Shown here: piece by piece, positions 45,780 through 55,034 of the stretch
How the letters are laid out: every line of letters starts with the position of its first letter
Numbering within the stretch: position 1 is the stretch's first letter
Assembly: GCF_947496775.1 (NCBI RefSeq)
Contig: NZ_CANMDU010000005.1
Coordinates: 1 to 64,000, forward strand
Reading direction: 5' to 3'
DNA length: 64,000 nucleotides
Source of the DNA: an uncultured Maribacter sp.
GTDB taxonomy: Bacteria; Bacteroidota; Bacteroidia; Flavobacteriales; Flavobacteriaceae
The notes under the pieces: model-generated
What the model saw: the letters and a program-made list of their open reading frames with translations, nothing else
Databases searched by the model: none
Told to the model about the DNA's origin: nothing
Position numbers and translations under genes: made by a program

Positions 45780-45823
45780 AGTGAAGAAATAAACTTAGCT
45801 TGAATACATGTCTGGCCAAAGAA

Positions 45824-46624
45824 TCATAACGCTTTATTCAAAACTACCTTCCTATTCCCTTTTAATTCTTTCAATTCAATTTCTAATCGTTCATTCTCTC
45901 CTAAAACAAACTTAGGAAGTACATAAACGAATCTTTGATGTAAGCCTTTCATAACAGATTTTGGCATTTTATGTTTGTATATTACTTCTTGCTGTAAGCT
46001 TTGATACGAAGATTTTCTTTTGGCATTTCCATTAGTTACATAGATATTAATATAGTCCACATCAAAATTTATTTCTGAGGTATTTTTGATTTCAATAGCC
46101 AGATATACTTCATCACCATCGTAAACCATTCTTTGCAATTGTAACTGCATACCTTTTTTTCGTATAGTGGCTAGAGTCTCATACTTAGAATTAAGTACAT
46201 AGGTGCAAGCTCTATAAAAATAATCCATTTTATCTTTTTCAAAATGGGTTACTTTCTTCTCTTTTACTGCCGGCAAAACTTTAGGTATTTCGTTTCCAAT
46301 ACTTTCCTTTTCAAGAATAAAATAATTCAACTTAGGCAATTCTTCAGCGTACTTTAAAATATACGAATACACCTTTCCATTATTTGTAACTGTAAGCAGA
46401 TTACTTTCTATTCCAGGCTGTGCTTGGAGTAATCCAAAATACTGTTCTTTTTCACGATTGTAGGTAAATACAAAATGGGTAGCTCCAGTAATTCCCTGGC
46501 GAATAGGCTTAGGAAAAAAAAGAGCTACATTCTTTTTATCATTAGCATAAATAGTATCTAACGATTGTTGTGCTAACATTGAAGTTGAACAGATAATTAA
46601 TAAAATAATAATATATTTTTTCAT
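45824..46624 (-). CDS. traN: Conjugative transposon protein TraN
   Basis: 266 residues with a signal peptide (KKYIIILLIICSTSMLAQQ). SLDTIYANDKKNVALFFPKPIRQGITGATHFVFTYNREKEQYFGLLQAQPGIESNLLTVTNNGKVYSYIL is the TraN (DUF4138) signature; the end is a beta-rich domain (LPKFVLGENERLEIELKEL). It is part of the outer channel of the Bacteroidetes-type mating apparatus. Last gene of the operon before the element's end; traO, traP and traQ are absent. Confidence 0.93.
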   Translation of the reverse strand: MKKYIIILLIICSTSMLAQQSLDTIYANDKKNVALFFPKPIRQGITGATHFVFTYNREKEQYFGLLQAQPGIESNLLTVTNNGKVYSYILKYAEELPKLNYFILEKESIGNEIPKVLPAVKEKKVTHFEKDKMDYFYRACTYVLNSKYETLATIRKKGMQLQLQRMVYDGDEVYLAIEIKNTSEINFDVDYINIYVTNGNAKRKSSYQSLQQEVIYKHKMPKSVMKGLHQRFVYVLPKFVLGENERLEIELKELKGNRKVVLNKAL

Positions 46625-46697
46625 AAAAGTAAGTTTAAACAGTGCCCTTTAAGGGCTTTTATAAGATGGTGTTTTAATAAGTGCTTTTTAAAAGCCT

Positions 46698-47690
46698 TTA
46701 ATACTTGGGCATTATGGGCTTTCCAAAAAGTTGGCTTAATGTTTGTTTCGGGGTTCTTAAAATAAGTTGGTAATTATCGGTTACCGTCACTTTTACATTT
46801 CGGTGGTTCCGCTGGAATATCTTTCTAACACCACTAACTTGTGGCACACCGGTAATATTTATTTCATCTACCAAATCTCCAATAACTTCATTGGTTGCTT
46901 CTGCTCTAAAACTATTCTTCACATAGATTCCCTCGCTCCCATCCTGCAAGTCAAAAGCTTTAAGTTTTACTGGCTTATGATTTATATTTTCAATGATTAT
47001 CATAGTTCGGTTTGCTTTAAAACTTACAAAACCATAAATAGGTGCGTTTTTTTCCACCAAAATATTATTGATATAAGCAGCTTTAGTCAGTCGCATTTGC
47101 AAGCGATAATTGTTCTTAATAGTTTGCCTCCCATCTACACGTACATAAATATAGGCGTCCGTGTTTTGGGTATGCATTGCTTGGTTTGCTATCGGGTGCG
47201 ATGCAAAAAAAAGCTGATGCTCCAGACTACGCTCTTTGGCGGCAACATTCGTTTCACTTTCTGCAATACCATCATTATCTGTTGTATCCTTTTCTATTAT
47301 TTTAGGAGATATAATAGGTTTTTGTTTTATTTGGCGATATCCTCTATCGGTATAATTAATACGACCTTGGTTATAGATACTATCTACCATTCGCATCTTT
47401 TCTTTATCTAAAAAATCCGCGTCATAGACTCCCATAGAATCTAATAATCGCTCATCATATATACTAGGAGCATTATTCTCTCTTACTTCTTTTAATGCAT
47501 CTAAGGCTTCTAATTTAGAATCATATTCCTCTTGTGTCTCTTCCAGTTTTGGGACTGGTATTTTGTTGCCTTCGATAGTTGGCTCTTCCTCTTCTCCTAG
47601 AATCATTGTGGTATAGACGCCAATAAAAAGAACCACACATAATAAGACTAGCCCAAAGACTATTTTATTTTTTTCTATTTTCATAATCAT
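46698..47690 (-). CDS. traM: Conjugative transposon protein TraM
   Basis: 330 residues. One N-terminal membrane helix (IVFGLVLLCVVLFIGVYTTMIL), a long charged linker, and the conserved C-terminal domain RLTKAAYINNILVEKNAPIYGFVSFKANRTMIIIENINHKPVKLKAFDLQDGSEGIYVKNSFRAEA. Functional analogue of VirB10, spanning the periplasm. Precedes traN by about 70 bp. Confidence 0.95.
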   Translation of the reverse strand: MIMKIEKNKIVFGLVLLCVVLFIGVYTTMILGEEEEPTIEGNKIPVPKLEETQEEYDSKLEALDALKEVRENNAPSIYDERLLDSMGVYDADFLDKEKMRMVDSIYNQGRINYTDRGYRQIKQKPIISPKIIEKDTTDNDGIAESETNVAAKERSLEHQLFFASHPIANQAMHTQNTDAYIYVRVDGRQTIKNNYRLQMRLTKAAYINNILVEKNAPIYGFVSFKANRTMIIIENINHKPVKLKAFDLQDGSEGIYVKNSFRAEATNEVIGDLVDEINITGVPQVSGVRKIFQRNHRNVKVTVTDNYQLILRTPKQTLSQLFGKPIMPKY

Positions 47691-47714
47691 CCTTTTTTAA
47701 ATGCCTTTTAACTT

Positions 47715-48329
47715 CTACTCTCCGTTAGAGATTTTCTTTAGTTTGTTTTCAAAAAAATTGGTAATCAAAAGCCCATGGGTATTATTAGGAAAGTTCCTAT
47801 CTACATGCATTACATTTCCTGAAGTGGTTAATTCATAGGTGTCTGTTATAGTTCCTCTATTAATTTCAAAAATGGTAGTACTTTCAAAGCGATATGGCTC
47901 TTGTGTAATATCTATTCTTGAATCTATGCGCAACACCTTTTGTATCAAAGAATACTGCAATATGCGGTTGTATACGCCGTCTGCTTTCTTTTGTTGGTAC
48001 AAAGCATCTACAGAACTATCTCCCAACCACAAAGCCTTTTCTAAATGCTTTTCATAATTACTGGCATCGATATGATAAAAATAGGTGTGAAAAAGTTCTA
48101 GATGTGCCAGTAATTCTACTTCTAAATTTTCGTGTTGCGAAACCAGTTGTAAAGGAATTACACTGCCATCTGTATTTACCACAAAGGCATTGTTAACAGT
48201 TTCCTTGTGCAACTTAACAACCATCAAAATAGAAACGATACTGGTAAGTACTGCTCCTATTACGACTGTTAATACGATAAGTCGATTTTGTTGTAGAATA
48301 GTATATATATTTTTATAAGGTGTTTTCAT
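47715..48329 (-). CDS. traK: Conjugative transposon protein TraK
   Basis: 204 residues with an N-terminal helix (IVLTVVIGAVLTSIVSILMVV). Segments FVVNTDGSVIPLQLVSQHENLEVELLAHLELFHTYFYHIDASNYEKHLEKALWLGD and DITQEPYRFESTTIFEINRGTITDTYELTTSGNVM are typical of TraK, the VirB8-like component of the inner-membrane complex. Only 24 bp from traM, so no traL gene fits between. Confidence 0.94.
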   Translation of the reverse strand: MKTPYKNIYTILQQNRLIVLTVVIGAVLTSIVSILMVVKLHKETVNNAFVVNTDGSVIPLQLVSQHENLEVELLAHLELFHTYFYHIDASNYEKHLEKALWLGDSSVDALYQQKKADGVYNRILQYSLIQKVLRIDSRIDITQEPYRFESTTIFEINRGTITDTYELTTSGNVMHVDRNFPNNTHGLLITNFFENKLKKISNGE

Positions 48330-48372
48330 ATTGGTTTTACTCTTTTAATTATTTCATGTTCAAAGGGAGTAT

Positions 48373-49215
48373 TTATCCGCCTGAAAAAAGTTTAAAGACG
48401 AAAGAGGTCGCTCTCCTATAGAGTTTAAATTTTAATAGCACTATAAACCCTATAGAGCCAAATTGTAGTAATGGTGCAAAAAAGTTACTTCCCCAATCCG
48501 TACCAAAAAGACTACTCCAAAAATTAGTATTGATTTCTGTATAGAGATTATTGACAAATACATTTACCAGAAAAAAGGCGGGTACCAACATATATACTCC
48601 TGCATAGAGTTTAAAGAAATTATACGCTAGGCTTCTAAATTTCTCAAATACGGCAAGACTAATCACCAAAGGAAAAAATGCCTGCATTATGCCTAATAAA
48701 AAATAGCGTTCAGACAGAAACAATGGATAGATAAATAGATCTAGCAACCATAAAAACATAGCTACAATAAAGGACAACATTTTAAGACCATACAATGGGG
48801 TTACCAAGGCTTCATAAAGTATAGCCATTGCTTTTTTGGCGGCTTCCAAAGCACCCACATCCTGCTCTAAATCTACATCTTGTAGTTGTAACGGGAGGAG
48901 TGCTGGAGCCGTATCTCTATATTGCCCTTCAATGGCTACCAGTATAGTATCAAAAACAGTCAATACCTGGGTAGAAAAAATAACTAGAATAATTACTGCA
49001 AAATTCTTGGCTAATTCTGCTGGGGTTAATCCCCAAGTATAGCCTTCATTATTCGCTACGCCTTCATTGTATTTTTTTAAGATATTAATTAGAAAAAACA
49101 GAATAGCAAGGGTTTTCATTCCTGTCATGGTGTATTGCGAAAAATCACTATTCTTAATCGTGGTAAATACCGTATCTACATATTCTAATCCTATACTTAA
49201 AGCTAGACCCGACAT
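48373..49215 (-). CDS. traJ: Conjugative transposon protein TraJ
   Basis: 280 residues with five or six membrane helices (MTGMKTLAILFFLINILKKYNEG; NFAVIILVIFSTQVLTVFD; LKMLSFIVAMFLWLLDLFIYPLFLSERYFLLGIMQAFFPLVISLAVFEKF). This is the VirB6-like polytopic channel protein of the tra operon. Start 3 bp after the preceding gene's stop. Confidence 0.93.
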   Translation of the reverse strand: MSGLALSIGLEYVDTVFTTIKNSDFSQYTMTGMKTLAILFFLINILKKYNEGVANNEGYTWGLTPAELAKNFAVIILVIFSTQVLTVFDTILVAIEGQYRDTAPALLPLQLQDVDLEQDVGALEAAKKAMAILYEALVTPLYGLKMLSFIVAMFLWLLDLFIYPLFLSERYFLLGIMQAFFPLVISLAVFEKFRSLAYNFFKLYAGVYMLVPAFFLVNVFVNNLYTEINTNFWSSLFGTDWGSNFFAPLLQFGSIGFIVLLKFKLYRRATSFVFKLFSGG

Positions 49216-49218
49216 CCG

Positions 49219-49806
49219 TTAGTAATTTGCTTTTCTACTGTTGATAATGGACTGCATTTCTCTAAATGAAATAATCTCTCGATAACGTCTGGTTTTTGCT
49301 TCTATTTCTGCCACCATTTCTTTAGATTCTAACTCTTTTGCTTTTAAAACTTCTGCACGCTCAGCATCGGTCATTTTTAGGCTGCCATTGGAGAGTATCT
49401 GGTCTATATACTCCATACCTTCCATAGAGTTTTCTATAATAGCATTAAAGGACTCGGATATCCTATTTACTTCATGGGGTTTTATATAGGGCGAATTAAA
49501 AATCTCACGTAAATCCACCTGTACCATATCAAATAATTTTTGATTGTTACTGGCCAATTCCTTCACTGCCTTCAACTGTTTTATTACATTATTTACCTTG
49601 TCTACATTTTCCTTTTGTTGTTTTAAAAATTTTACTGTTTTTAATAATTGTGAGGTCTGTTTCCCTGATTCTAATAGGGATTTAATAAAGCTGATAAAAT
49701 TGGTATTATCATACACCGGTACCCCTTGGGCCGTAGCACGGCCAGGCAATAAAAGGATTAATGTCAAAGTCAGTACTATTCCTAATGTTTTCATTTTCTG
49801 TTTCAT
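49219..49806 (-). CDS. traI: Conjugative transposon protein TraI-like (DUF4141)
   Basis: 195 residues. Signal peptide (LGIVLTLTLILLLPGRATAQ), then coiled-coil-forming helices (QTSQLLKTVKFLKQQKENVDKVNNVIKQLKAVKELASNNQKLFDM; MTDAERAEVLKAKELESKEMVAEIEAKTRRYREII). Periplasmic VirB5-like component. Between the TraG ATPase and TraJ genes, its conserved place in these operons. Confidence 0.88.
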   Translation of the reverse strand: MKQKMKTLGIVLTLTLILLLPGRATAQGVPVYDNTNFISFIKSLLESGKQTSQLLKTVKFLKQQKENVDKVNNVIKQLKAVKELASNNQKLFDMVQVDLREIFNSPYIKPHEVNRISESFNAIIENSMEGMEYIDQILSNGSLKMTDAERAEVLKAKELESKEMVAEIEAKTRRYREIISFREMQSIINSRKANY

Positions 49807-49842
49807 AATTTTTAGATTTTAACAGGCATTGCCTGGATTTAA

Positions 49843-52248
49843 TTAATAATTCTTTTCTATAAATTCATTGATAGCGGTCTCCATATTTTGAGTTTCCTCA
49901 TAAATGGCCATTATGGCCTCGCTTTCTTTACCGTCGGTTAGGTATGCAGCATACACTTCGTTTGGAACTTCTAATCGAAAAATGTTGCTATCCTTTCCTA
50001 TTTTGATAAACATCTCCGTGTATTTTCGTTCTCCAGTAAGATTATTTCGGATGGATTTTAATTGATTTAAATCATGACTAGACAGGTTAAGTCTCTTTTT
50101 TAATTCTTCGTAGCCTTTTTCATTATTCAGACTATAAATCACTTGGGTGTTTTCTAGAATACTTGCCGAAGTAGAATTATTAGGGAGTTGATTAATAGAT
50201 TGTAGAATAATACCAATAGCTCCGTTTTGTTTACGGATCGCTTGATAGTAGAATTCTACACTTTCCAATACATTGTCGAATTTCAACTGCTTGGCGAATT
50301 CATCAAAAAGTATGATGCCTTTTTCTGCTTTGTTGCGCCAAATGGTTCGTTGTATGGCAGACTTAATTAGCTTTAACATTACCGAAAGGATTTCCTTATT
50401 ATCTTTTACTTCATCCAATTCAAAAACTATCATCCGCTTGTCTTCTATTTTATACGTCTGATCTTCATTTACATGGAACAGAAAACTATATAATCCATTA
50501 TCCACATATTCCGAAAGGATGTGTAGAAAATTGTAGACACTGAAATGCGTTTCTCTTACTTTGATTTCCTCCATAAGGATATCCTTTTTCGTATCTACAA
50601 ATTGATATAAAGTAGCTAAGGAATGCCCTGTTCTAACGGTAGCATAATAATGCAGCAATACTTTTTTAACGGCTACTTCTTCGGCTTTCGTGGTTTCTTT
50701 ACCAGAAGCCAATAGCTCTAATATAAAAACAGCTAAATCTTCTAATCGTTCTGGTGTTAAATCACTTTCATTAGAAATATAAAATGGATTAATCCCCAAG
50801 TTTTTTCCCTGTTCGTAGCGTAGAATTATATGATCATCTGGATAGAGTTTGGCAAACTTGGAATACGAGCCTCCTAAATCTATAATCACTAACCGAACGC
50901 CATCCTCAAAGTATTGGCGCAATATATTATTGGCTAAAAAAGATTTCCCTTCTCCTGTTGGAGCGAAAATGGCAAAATTTCTGGCCTTGATACGCTTTTT
51001 CTTTTCGTCCCAAACATCTTTGAGTACCGGTATATTATGCTGCCGGTCATTAAATAGGATTCCTGTTGCATCCGATTTATAATTGGTGTTATTAATATAC
51101 AAACACAAGGCATGTTTTAAATCTGTTACATACAGATCTTCATTAGAGAAGTTAGAAGAAAAACAACAATAGGAATTCAGAAAATAATGTTTCCGCTCCT
51201 CCCCTTTTGGGTAGTAAGGAACAATATCCAATTCCTTAAATTCTGTCTTTATTTTGGAGGCAATAGTACTTAGCTCTCGGGCTTCCCGAGACCAGAAAAT
51301 AATATTAAGGTGTCCTCTGATAATTCTTGCATTATCATCTTCATTGATTTTAGCAACAATGTCTTCAATCTTCTTTAGAATAACTTTGTTCTGCGTTCCA
51401 AAATTGGAGCTCTTGTTCAGCTCCTCAATTTTCTTATCTAGTAGCTTGCGCCATTTGTGTTTATCATCTAGATAGATGATTTGATTAAGGATATGGTTTT
51501 CATTCAGATTCAATCCTAATCCATCCATAAAACCTTGATGGAATACAAAATCATCGGAAGTGAATTTATCATTGGTTTTACTACTCTGTACTACATCGCC
51601 AAAACAGAGTTCGCTATTGATGGCTAGAACATCAAAATGGTTGTTTCCAATTTCAATATTCTCTTTTTTCAGTTGTACATCCGTATCAAAACCTTGATTA
51701 AATCCATTAAAGTAGGCATCGCATACATTTAGTATTTCACTCTCGTTTAATGGCTTTAGTGCCATTTTTCGGCTATTATTGACAAAAGAAACGGCATCCT
51801 TTACAGAGCCAATAAACTCTTGAACATTCGTATCTAATTCTTTAGAAATACCATTCTCTATTTTCCGAAATGGGTTAGTAAACTTTGCCGCATTCAAAGC
51901 TTTGTTATAAGGCAAAATAAAATAGAGGTAGCTGGAATGCACTAGGTATTCTCGCCCTTTAAAATAGCTATTTGTAGCCCTTTGTAAAAAAGTACAATTA
52001 GGCAGCCTATCTTCCGAATATTCGTCCTTTTTATAAATATCTTGTTTATGGATAACTGTGCTTGTGGGTAAGGATTTAAAAGCCTGAAACCACGAACCGT
52101 GCATATCTTCAAAGTCTTTTTCGGATAGGCTGTAGATCTCGGGAGAATCTACTTTATAACCAAGAACAACATTCCCATTATTAGCGAATATTATGTTGCC
52201 TTGGATATCTATAATCGGATGGTATGCGGATAGATTTAGTCTTTTCAT
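49843..52248 (-). CDS. traG: Conjugation ATPase TraG (VirB4-like)
   Basis: 801 residues. Walker A in FAIFAPTGEGKSFLANNILRQYF (about residue 425), Walker B in KGIILFDEFAKQL, an arginine/QxxR-type region in AIGIILQSINQLPNN. N-terminal third has the TraG-specific EIYSLSEKDFEDMHGSWFQAFKSLPTSTVIHKQD. Powers pilus assembly and DNA transfer at the inner membrane. Confidence 0.96.
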   Translation of the reverse strand: MKRLNLSAYHPIIDIQGNIIFANNGNVVLGYKVDSPEIYSLSEKDFEDMHGSWFQAFKSLPTSTVIHKQDIYKKDEYSEDRLPNCTFLQRATNSYFKGREYLVHSSYLYFILPYNKALNAAKFTNPFRKIENGISKELDTNVQEFIGSVKDAVSFVNNSRKMALKPLNESEILNVCDAYFNGFNQGFDTDVQLKKENIEIGNNHFDVLAINSELCFGDVVQSSKTNDKFTSDDFVFHQGFMDGLGLNLNENHILNQIIYLDDKHKWRKLLDKKIEELNKSSNFGTQNKVILKKIEDIVAKINEDDNARIIRGHLNIIFWSREARELSTIASKIKTEFKELDIVPYYPKGEERKHYFLNSYCCFSSNFSNEDLYVTDLKHALCLYINNTNYKSDATGILFNDRQHNIPVLKDVWDEKKKRIKARNFAIFAPTGEGKSFLANNILRQYFEDGVRLVIIDLGGSYSKFAKLYPDDHIILRYEQGKNLGINPFYISNESDLTPERLEDLAVFILELLASGKETTKAEEVAVKKVLLHYYATVRTGHSLATLYQFVDTKKDILMEEIKVRETHFSVYNFLHILSEYVDNGLYSFLFHVNEDQTYKIEDKRMIVFELDEVKDNKEILSVMLKLIKSAIQRTIWRNKAEKGIILFDEFAKQLKFDNVLESVEFYYQAIRKQNGAIGIILQSINQLPNNSTSASILENTQVIYSLNNEKGYEELKKRLNLSSHDLNQLKSIRNNLTGERKYTEMFIKIGKDSNIFRLEVPNEVYAAYLTDGKESEAIMAIYEETQNMETAINEFIEKNY

Positions 52249-52266
52249 ATAGAGTAATAGTTTTAG

Positions 52267-52566
52267 TTATTTGAGAACCGAATGACCTTTTAGAACACTA
52301 GCGATGCAGGCATTTTTATTACTGATGGTTTTAGGAAACACCTTTTTAAAATACAATAGCGAAGGGTTCTTGGTAAAATGTATTAATGCTATATACAAGA
52401 CTCCATTAAGTACGAAAACACAAATAATAACTAGAAAACTAAAAGAGAAAATGATAAACAAAAGGGAGCCAATTACGCATGTCATCATTAAAGCAAACAG
52501 CGATATAGGCAAACCCATAATTACCGCTCGTTTTCTAATATTTTTATATACTTCGTATTTTTTCAT
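52267..52566 (-). CDS. traF: Conjugative transposon protein TraF (DUF4133)
   Basis: 99 residues from ATG 52566 (KKYEVYKNIRKRAVIMGLP), preferred because it matches the family start; nine extra codons upstream are rich in cysteine and unlikely. Two adjacent membrane helices (ISLFALMMTCVIGSLLFIIFSFSFLVIICVFVLNGVLYIALI) mark a VirB3-like protein. Confidence 0.9.
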   Translation of the reverse strand: MKKYEVYKNIRKRAVIMGLPISLFALMMTCVIGSLLFIIFSFSFLVIICVFVLNGVLYIALIHFTKNPSLLYFKKVFPKTISNKNACIASVLKGHSVLK

Positions 52567-52632
52567 ACAACAACATTTTTCATACAACATCATTTTTCAT
52601 AATACATTCATACTTAATGTCGCTTAGCGACC

Positions 52633-52926
52633 TTAGACTACGATGCCGATTAGGTAAGTGAAAATCCCTACTACTGCGCCTGCAATAAGTACAAATACTA
52701 ATACACGGGTGATACCTTTTTTTAAATCTGCATTTTCACCAAAAAAATGTCCAGCGTTAAATAGAAAACCTATTAAAAAAATGATTCCAAGAATTATGGG
52801 AAAGATGGCTCTTATAGTATCTGAAACATCGGTAACAGAATCTTCAATACCTCCAATTTGTGCAAAAATGGAGTTGGTTATGAATAATAAAAATGCGCTT
52901 AGATAGATTGATTTTTTCATGCTCAA
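52633..52926 (-). CDS. traE: Conjugative transposon protein TraE (DUF4134)
   Basis: 97 residues with a signal-like start (IYLSAFLLFITNSIFAQIGG) and two membrane helices (IFPIILGIIFLIGFLFNAGHFFG; VLVFVLIAGAVVGIFTYLIGIVV). VirB2-like pilin. First gene of the leftward tra operon, about 105 bp from the divergent amidase frame. Confidence 0.93.
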   Translation of the reverse strand: MSMKKSIYLSAFLLFITNSIFAQIGGIEDSVTDVSDTIRAIFPIILGIIFLIGFLFNAGHFFGENADLKKGITRVLVFVLIAGAVVGIFTYLIGIVV

Positions 52927-53097
52927 ATAGTTTAAATTTTAATACATTTTCGTTGTAATAAAAATACATTATATTTGAATTTAAACAACTGATTATCAAT
53001 ATTTTACATAAATAATATTGTTTGAATTGTTTTGCTTTTAAAGGAGAATAAAACGAATCAAATCTTATTGAAAACCAGCACTAAAATCCTCTCGATT

Positions 53098-53745
53098 ATG
53101 AAAATACCTTGGAAAAAGATGCTCCAAAAAGTCAGCTTTATGCTTTTGTTACTCAAAATGTGTTTCCTTTTTGGACAACAAAAAGTGATTGTTATAGATC
53201 CTGGACATGGCGGAAAAGATACTGGCGCTATCGGTATACATGGAATTCTAGAAAAAGAAGTGGTTTTACATATTGCTAAAGAGATGATTAGACTTAATAA
53301 AACATTTTTCAGGGATAATTTTGATATTTACTTAACCCGATATAAAGACACTTTAATTTCTTTATCCGATAGAACGCAATTGGCCAAAAGATTACATGCA
53401 GATACATTCGTGTCTTTACATTGTAATGCTTCCCCAAACTATTCTAAAGGAATGGAAGTTTATGTGCATACAACAGATAATTTGTATACCAAGAAATCTA
53501 TTGCGTTAGGATTATCCATACTCCAAGAAAGCACTGAAAAATTAGGCTTTAAAAAACGAGGCGTAAAATTTGCTAATTTCCAGGTACTTCGGGAAACAGT
53601 TTCTGTTTTTCCAGCGGTACTTGTGGAAATGGGGTTTATTACCCATGCAGATGAAGGGGACTATTTTTTGAAACCTAAAAACAGTCAGGCTATGGCGTTG
53701 GCCATTTTAATAGGGATTACTAATTATTTAAATACGGCATTATGA
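53098..53745 (+). CDS. N-acetylmuramoyl-L-alanine amidase (Amidase_3)
   Basis: Start ATG 53098; a longer TTG-started frame (53032) adds 22 residues without a signal. 215 residues: a hydrophobic export segment (VSFMLLLLKMCFLFGQQ), then VIVIDPGHGGKDTGAIG, with the zinc-binding His and, later, FVSLHCNASP and LVEMGFITHADE carrying the second His and the catalytic Glu. Cuts peptidoglycan, probably opening the wall for the mating apparatus. Divergent from the tra operon. Confidence 0.93.
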   Translation: MKIPWKKMLQKVSFMLLLLKMCFLFGQQKVIVIDPGHGGKDTGAIGIHGILEKEVVLHIAKEMIRLNKTFFRDNFDIYLTRYKDTLISLSDRTQLAKRLHADTFVSLHCNASPNYSKGMEVYVHTTDNLYTKKSIALGLSILQESTEKLGFKKRGVKFANFQVLRETVSVFPAVLVEMGFITHADEGDYFLKPKNSQAMALAILIGITNYLNTAL

Positions 53746-53819
53746 AAGAGTTTTTTGTTGAGATTGTGAGATGTGTATATGAAATAATGAAACACTTATA
53801 TTTTAAAGAATTTAGATGA
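53742..53819 (+). CDS. Very small coupled ORF after the amidase
   Basis: ATGA overlap with the amidase stop, 25 residues (begins KEFFVEIVRCVYEIM). Translation coupling is suggestive, but its size and lack of similarity mean it may be a remnant or not real. Confidence 0.3.
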   Translation: MKEFFVEIVRCVYEIMKHLYFKEFR

Positions 53820-53996
53820 AAATTAAAATCTAGAAAAATACAATCTTAAGTTTATATTTTCCTTAAAAGGAATTGACTATTATGTAATACTATTTTAATT
53901 TAACTCTTTATAATTGTAAGAAAAGATTACTGTAAACGATTGAAATATCATTAAATTTACAATTATCTATTGCTACAAACTAAAATAAAACACTAA

Positions 53997-55034
53997 ATGT
54001 CAATAGCCATACAAAGAATAATTGTTCATTTTTTAGAAAAACAGCCTAAATCAAGTTTAGCAAAAATTGAGTCTTCAAAAAAATTATTGGAAGTTGATGA
54101 ATTTGCGGAAAAATTAGTATCAGAGCTTCATGAATCAATTAGCACCAGTCCAAGTTTAAAAAACGCAACTTTTAAAGAAGGTGAAACCAATTTATTCACT
54201 AATACATTAAAAGAATACTTAGATTCAGAAAATGATAATAATTTCATTACATTTTCAAACTCATTATCCCTTCTACGTGAGAAAGTAGAAAAAGAGTTTT
54301 TTGCAAAAGGTGGATATTATTTATTTTGTGACTACTCAATAAGTAAAGATAGATATTTAGCTATTGTATTGCTAAGAAAAAAATCAGGTATTAACATAAT
54401 TAAGGATGGAGAACTTTTTAAACTTGATAGCTCTGAAAATATCAATATTGAAAAAATAGCCATGGCAACAAGGATAAATCACAATATTTATAAATCCTCA
54501 GTAGATGACAGGAACTATTTAGCCTTAATTACTACCCAGTCAGATGGAGAAGTTTCAGAATATTTTAAAGAATGGATATTAGCAGAAGGATTAATCAAAA
54601 ATGCTGTAAACACAGATAGGTTTATTACAATTTTAAAAACAATTGACCTTCCAAAAGATGTCAATGGTAACGAAATCGAAAGAGCAGATTTCAAACGACA
54701 AGTATATGACTATGTTCGAACCAACAAGCGAAATCGTGTCAATATTTATGACATAAGCACTCATTTTTATGGAGAAGGTTCCAAATCTGCAATGAAAGAC
54801 TTTGCGGATGCAAACAATATTATTTTAGATCCTGAATTTAAAGTTACTTCCGCTAAATGGAAGTCATTAATAACAATCAGAGCGTCAGTAAAAGGTATTA
54901 AAATTGATATTGATTATGATAAAATAAATGATGAAGACGTACAAGTACTCGAAAATAAAGTTGTTATTCACTCAAAAGATTTAGCAGCTCTTATATCAAA
55001 CAAATATCAAAAAGCTCAATCAATAGATGTTTAA
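53997..55034 (+). CDS. YejK/NdpA-like nucleoid-associated protein
   Basis: 345 residues. The start IAIQRIIVHFLEKQ and the later YLFCDYSISKDRYLAIVLLRKKSGINI, RINHNIYKSSVDDRNYLALITTQSDGEVSEYFKEWI and VRTNKRNRVNIYDISTHFYG resemble the 37-kDa nucleoid-associated protein family. It is the first gene of a plus-strand three-gene cassette inserted in the leftward ICE; its 3' end overlaps the second gene by 8 bp. As part of a cassette with a nuclease/STAND protein it may sense or bind invading DNA (inference). Confidence 0.85.
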   Translation: MSIAIQRIIVHFLEKQPKSSLAKIESSKKLLEVDEFAEKLVSELHESISTSPSLKNATFKEGETNLFTNTLKEYLDSENDNNFITFSNSLSLLREKVEKEFFAKGGYYLFCDYSISKDRYLAIVLLRKKSGINIIKDGELFKLDSSENINIEKIAMATRINHNIYKSSVDDRNYLALITTQSDGEVSEYFKEWILAEGLIKNAVNTDRFITILKTIDLPKDVNGNEIERADFKRQVYDYVRTNKRNRVNIYDISTHFYGEGSKSAMKDFADANNIILDPEFKVTSAKWKSLITIRASVKGIKIDIDYDKINDEDVQVLENKVVIHSKDLAALISNKYQKAQSIDV

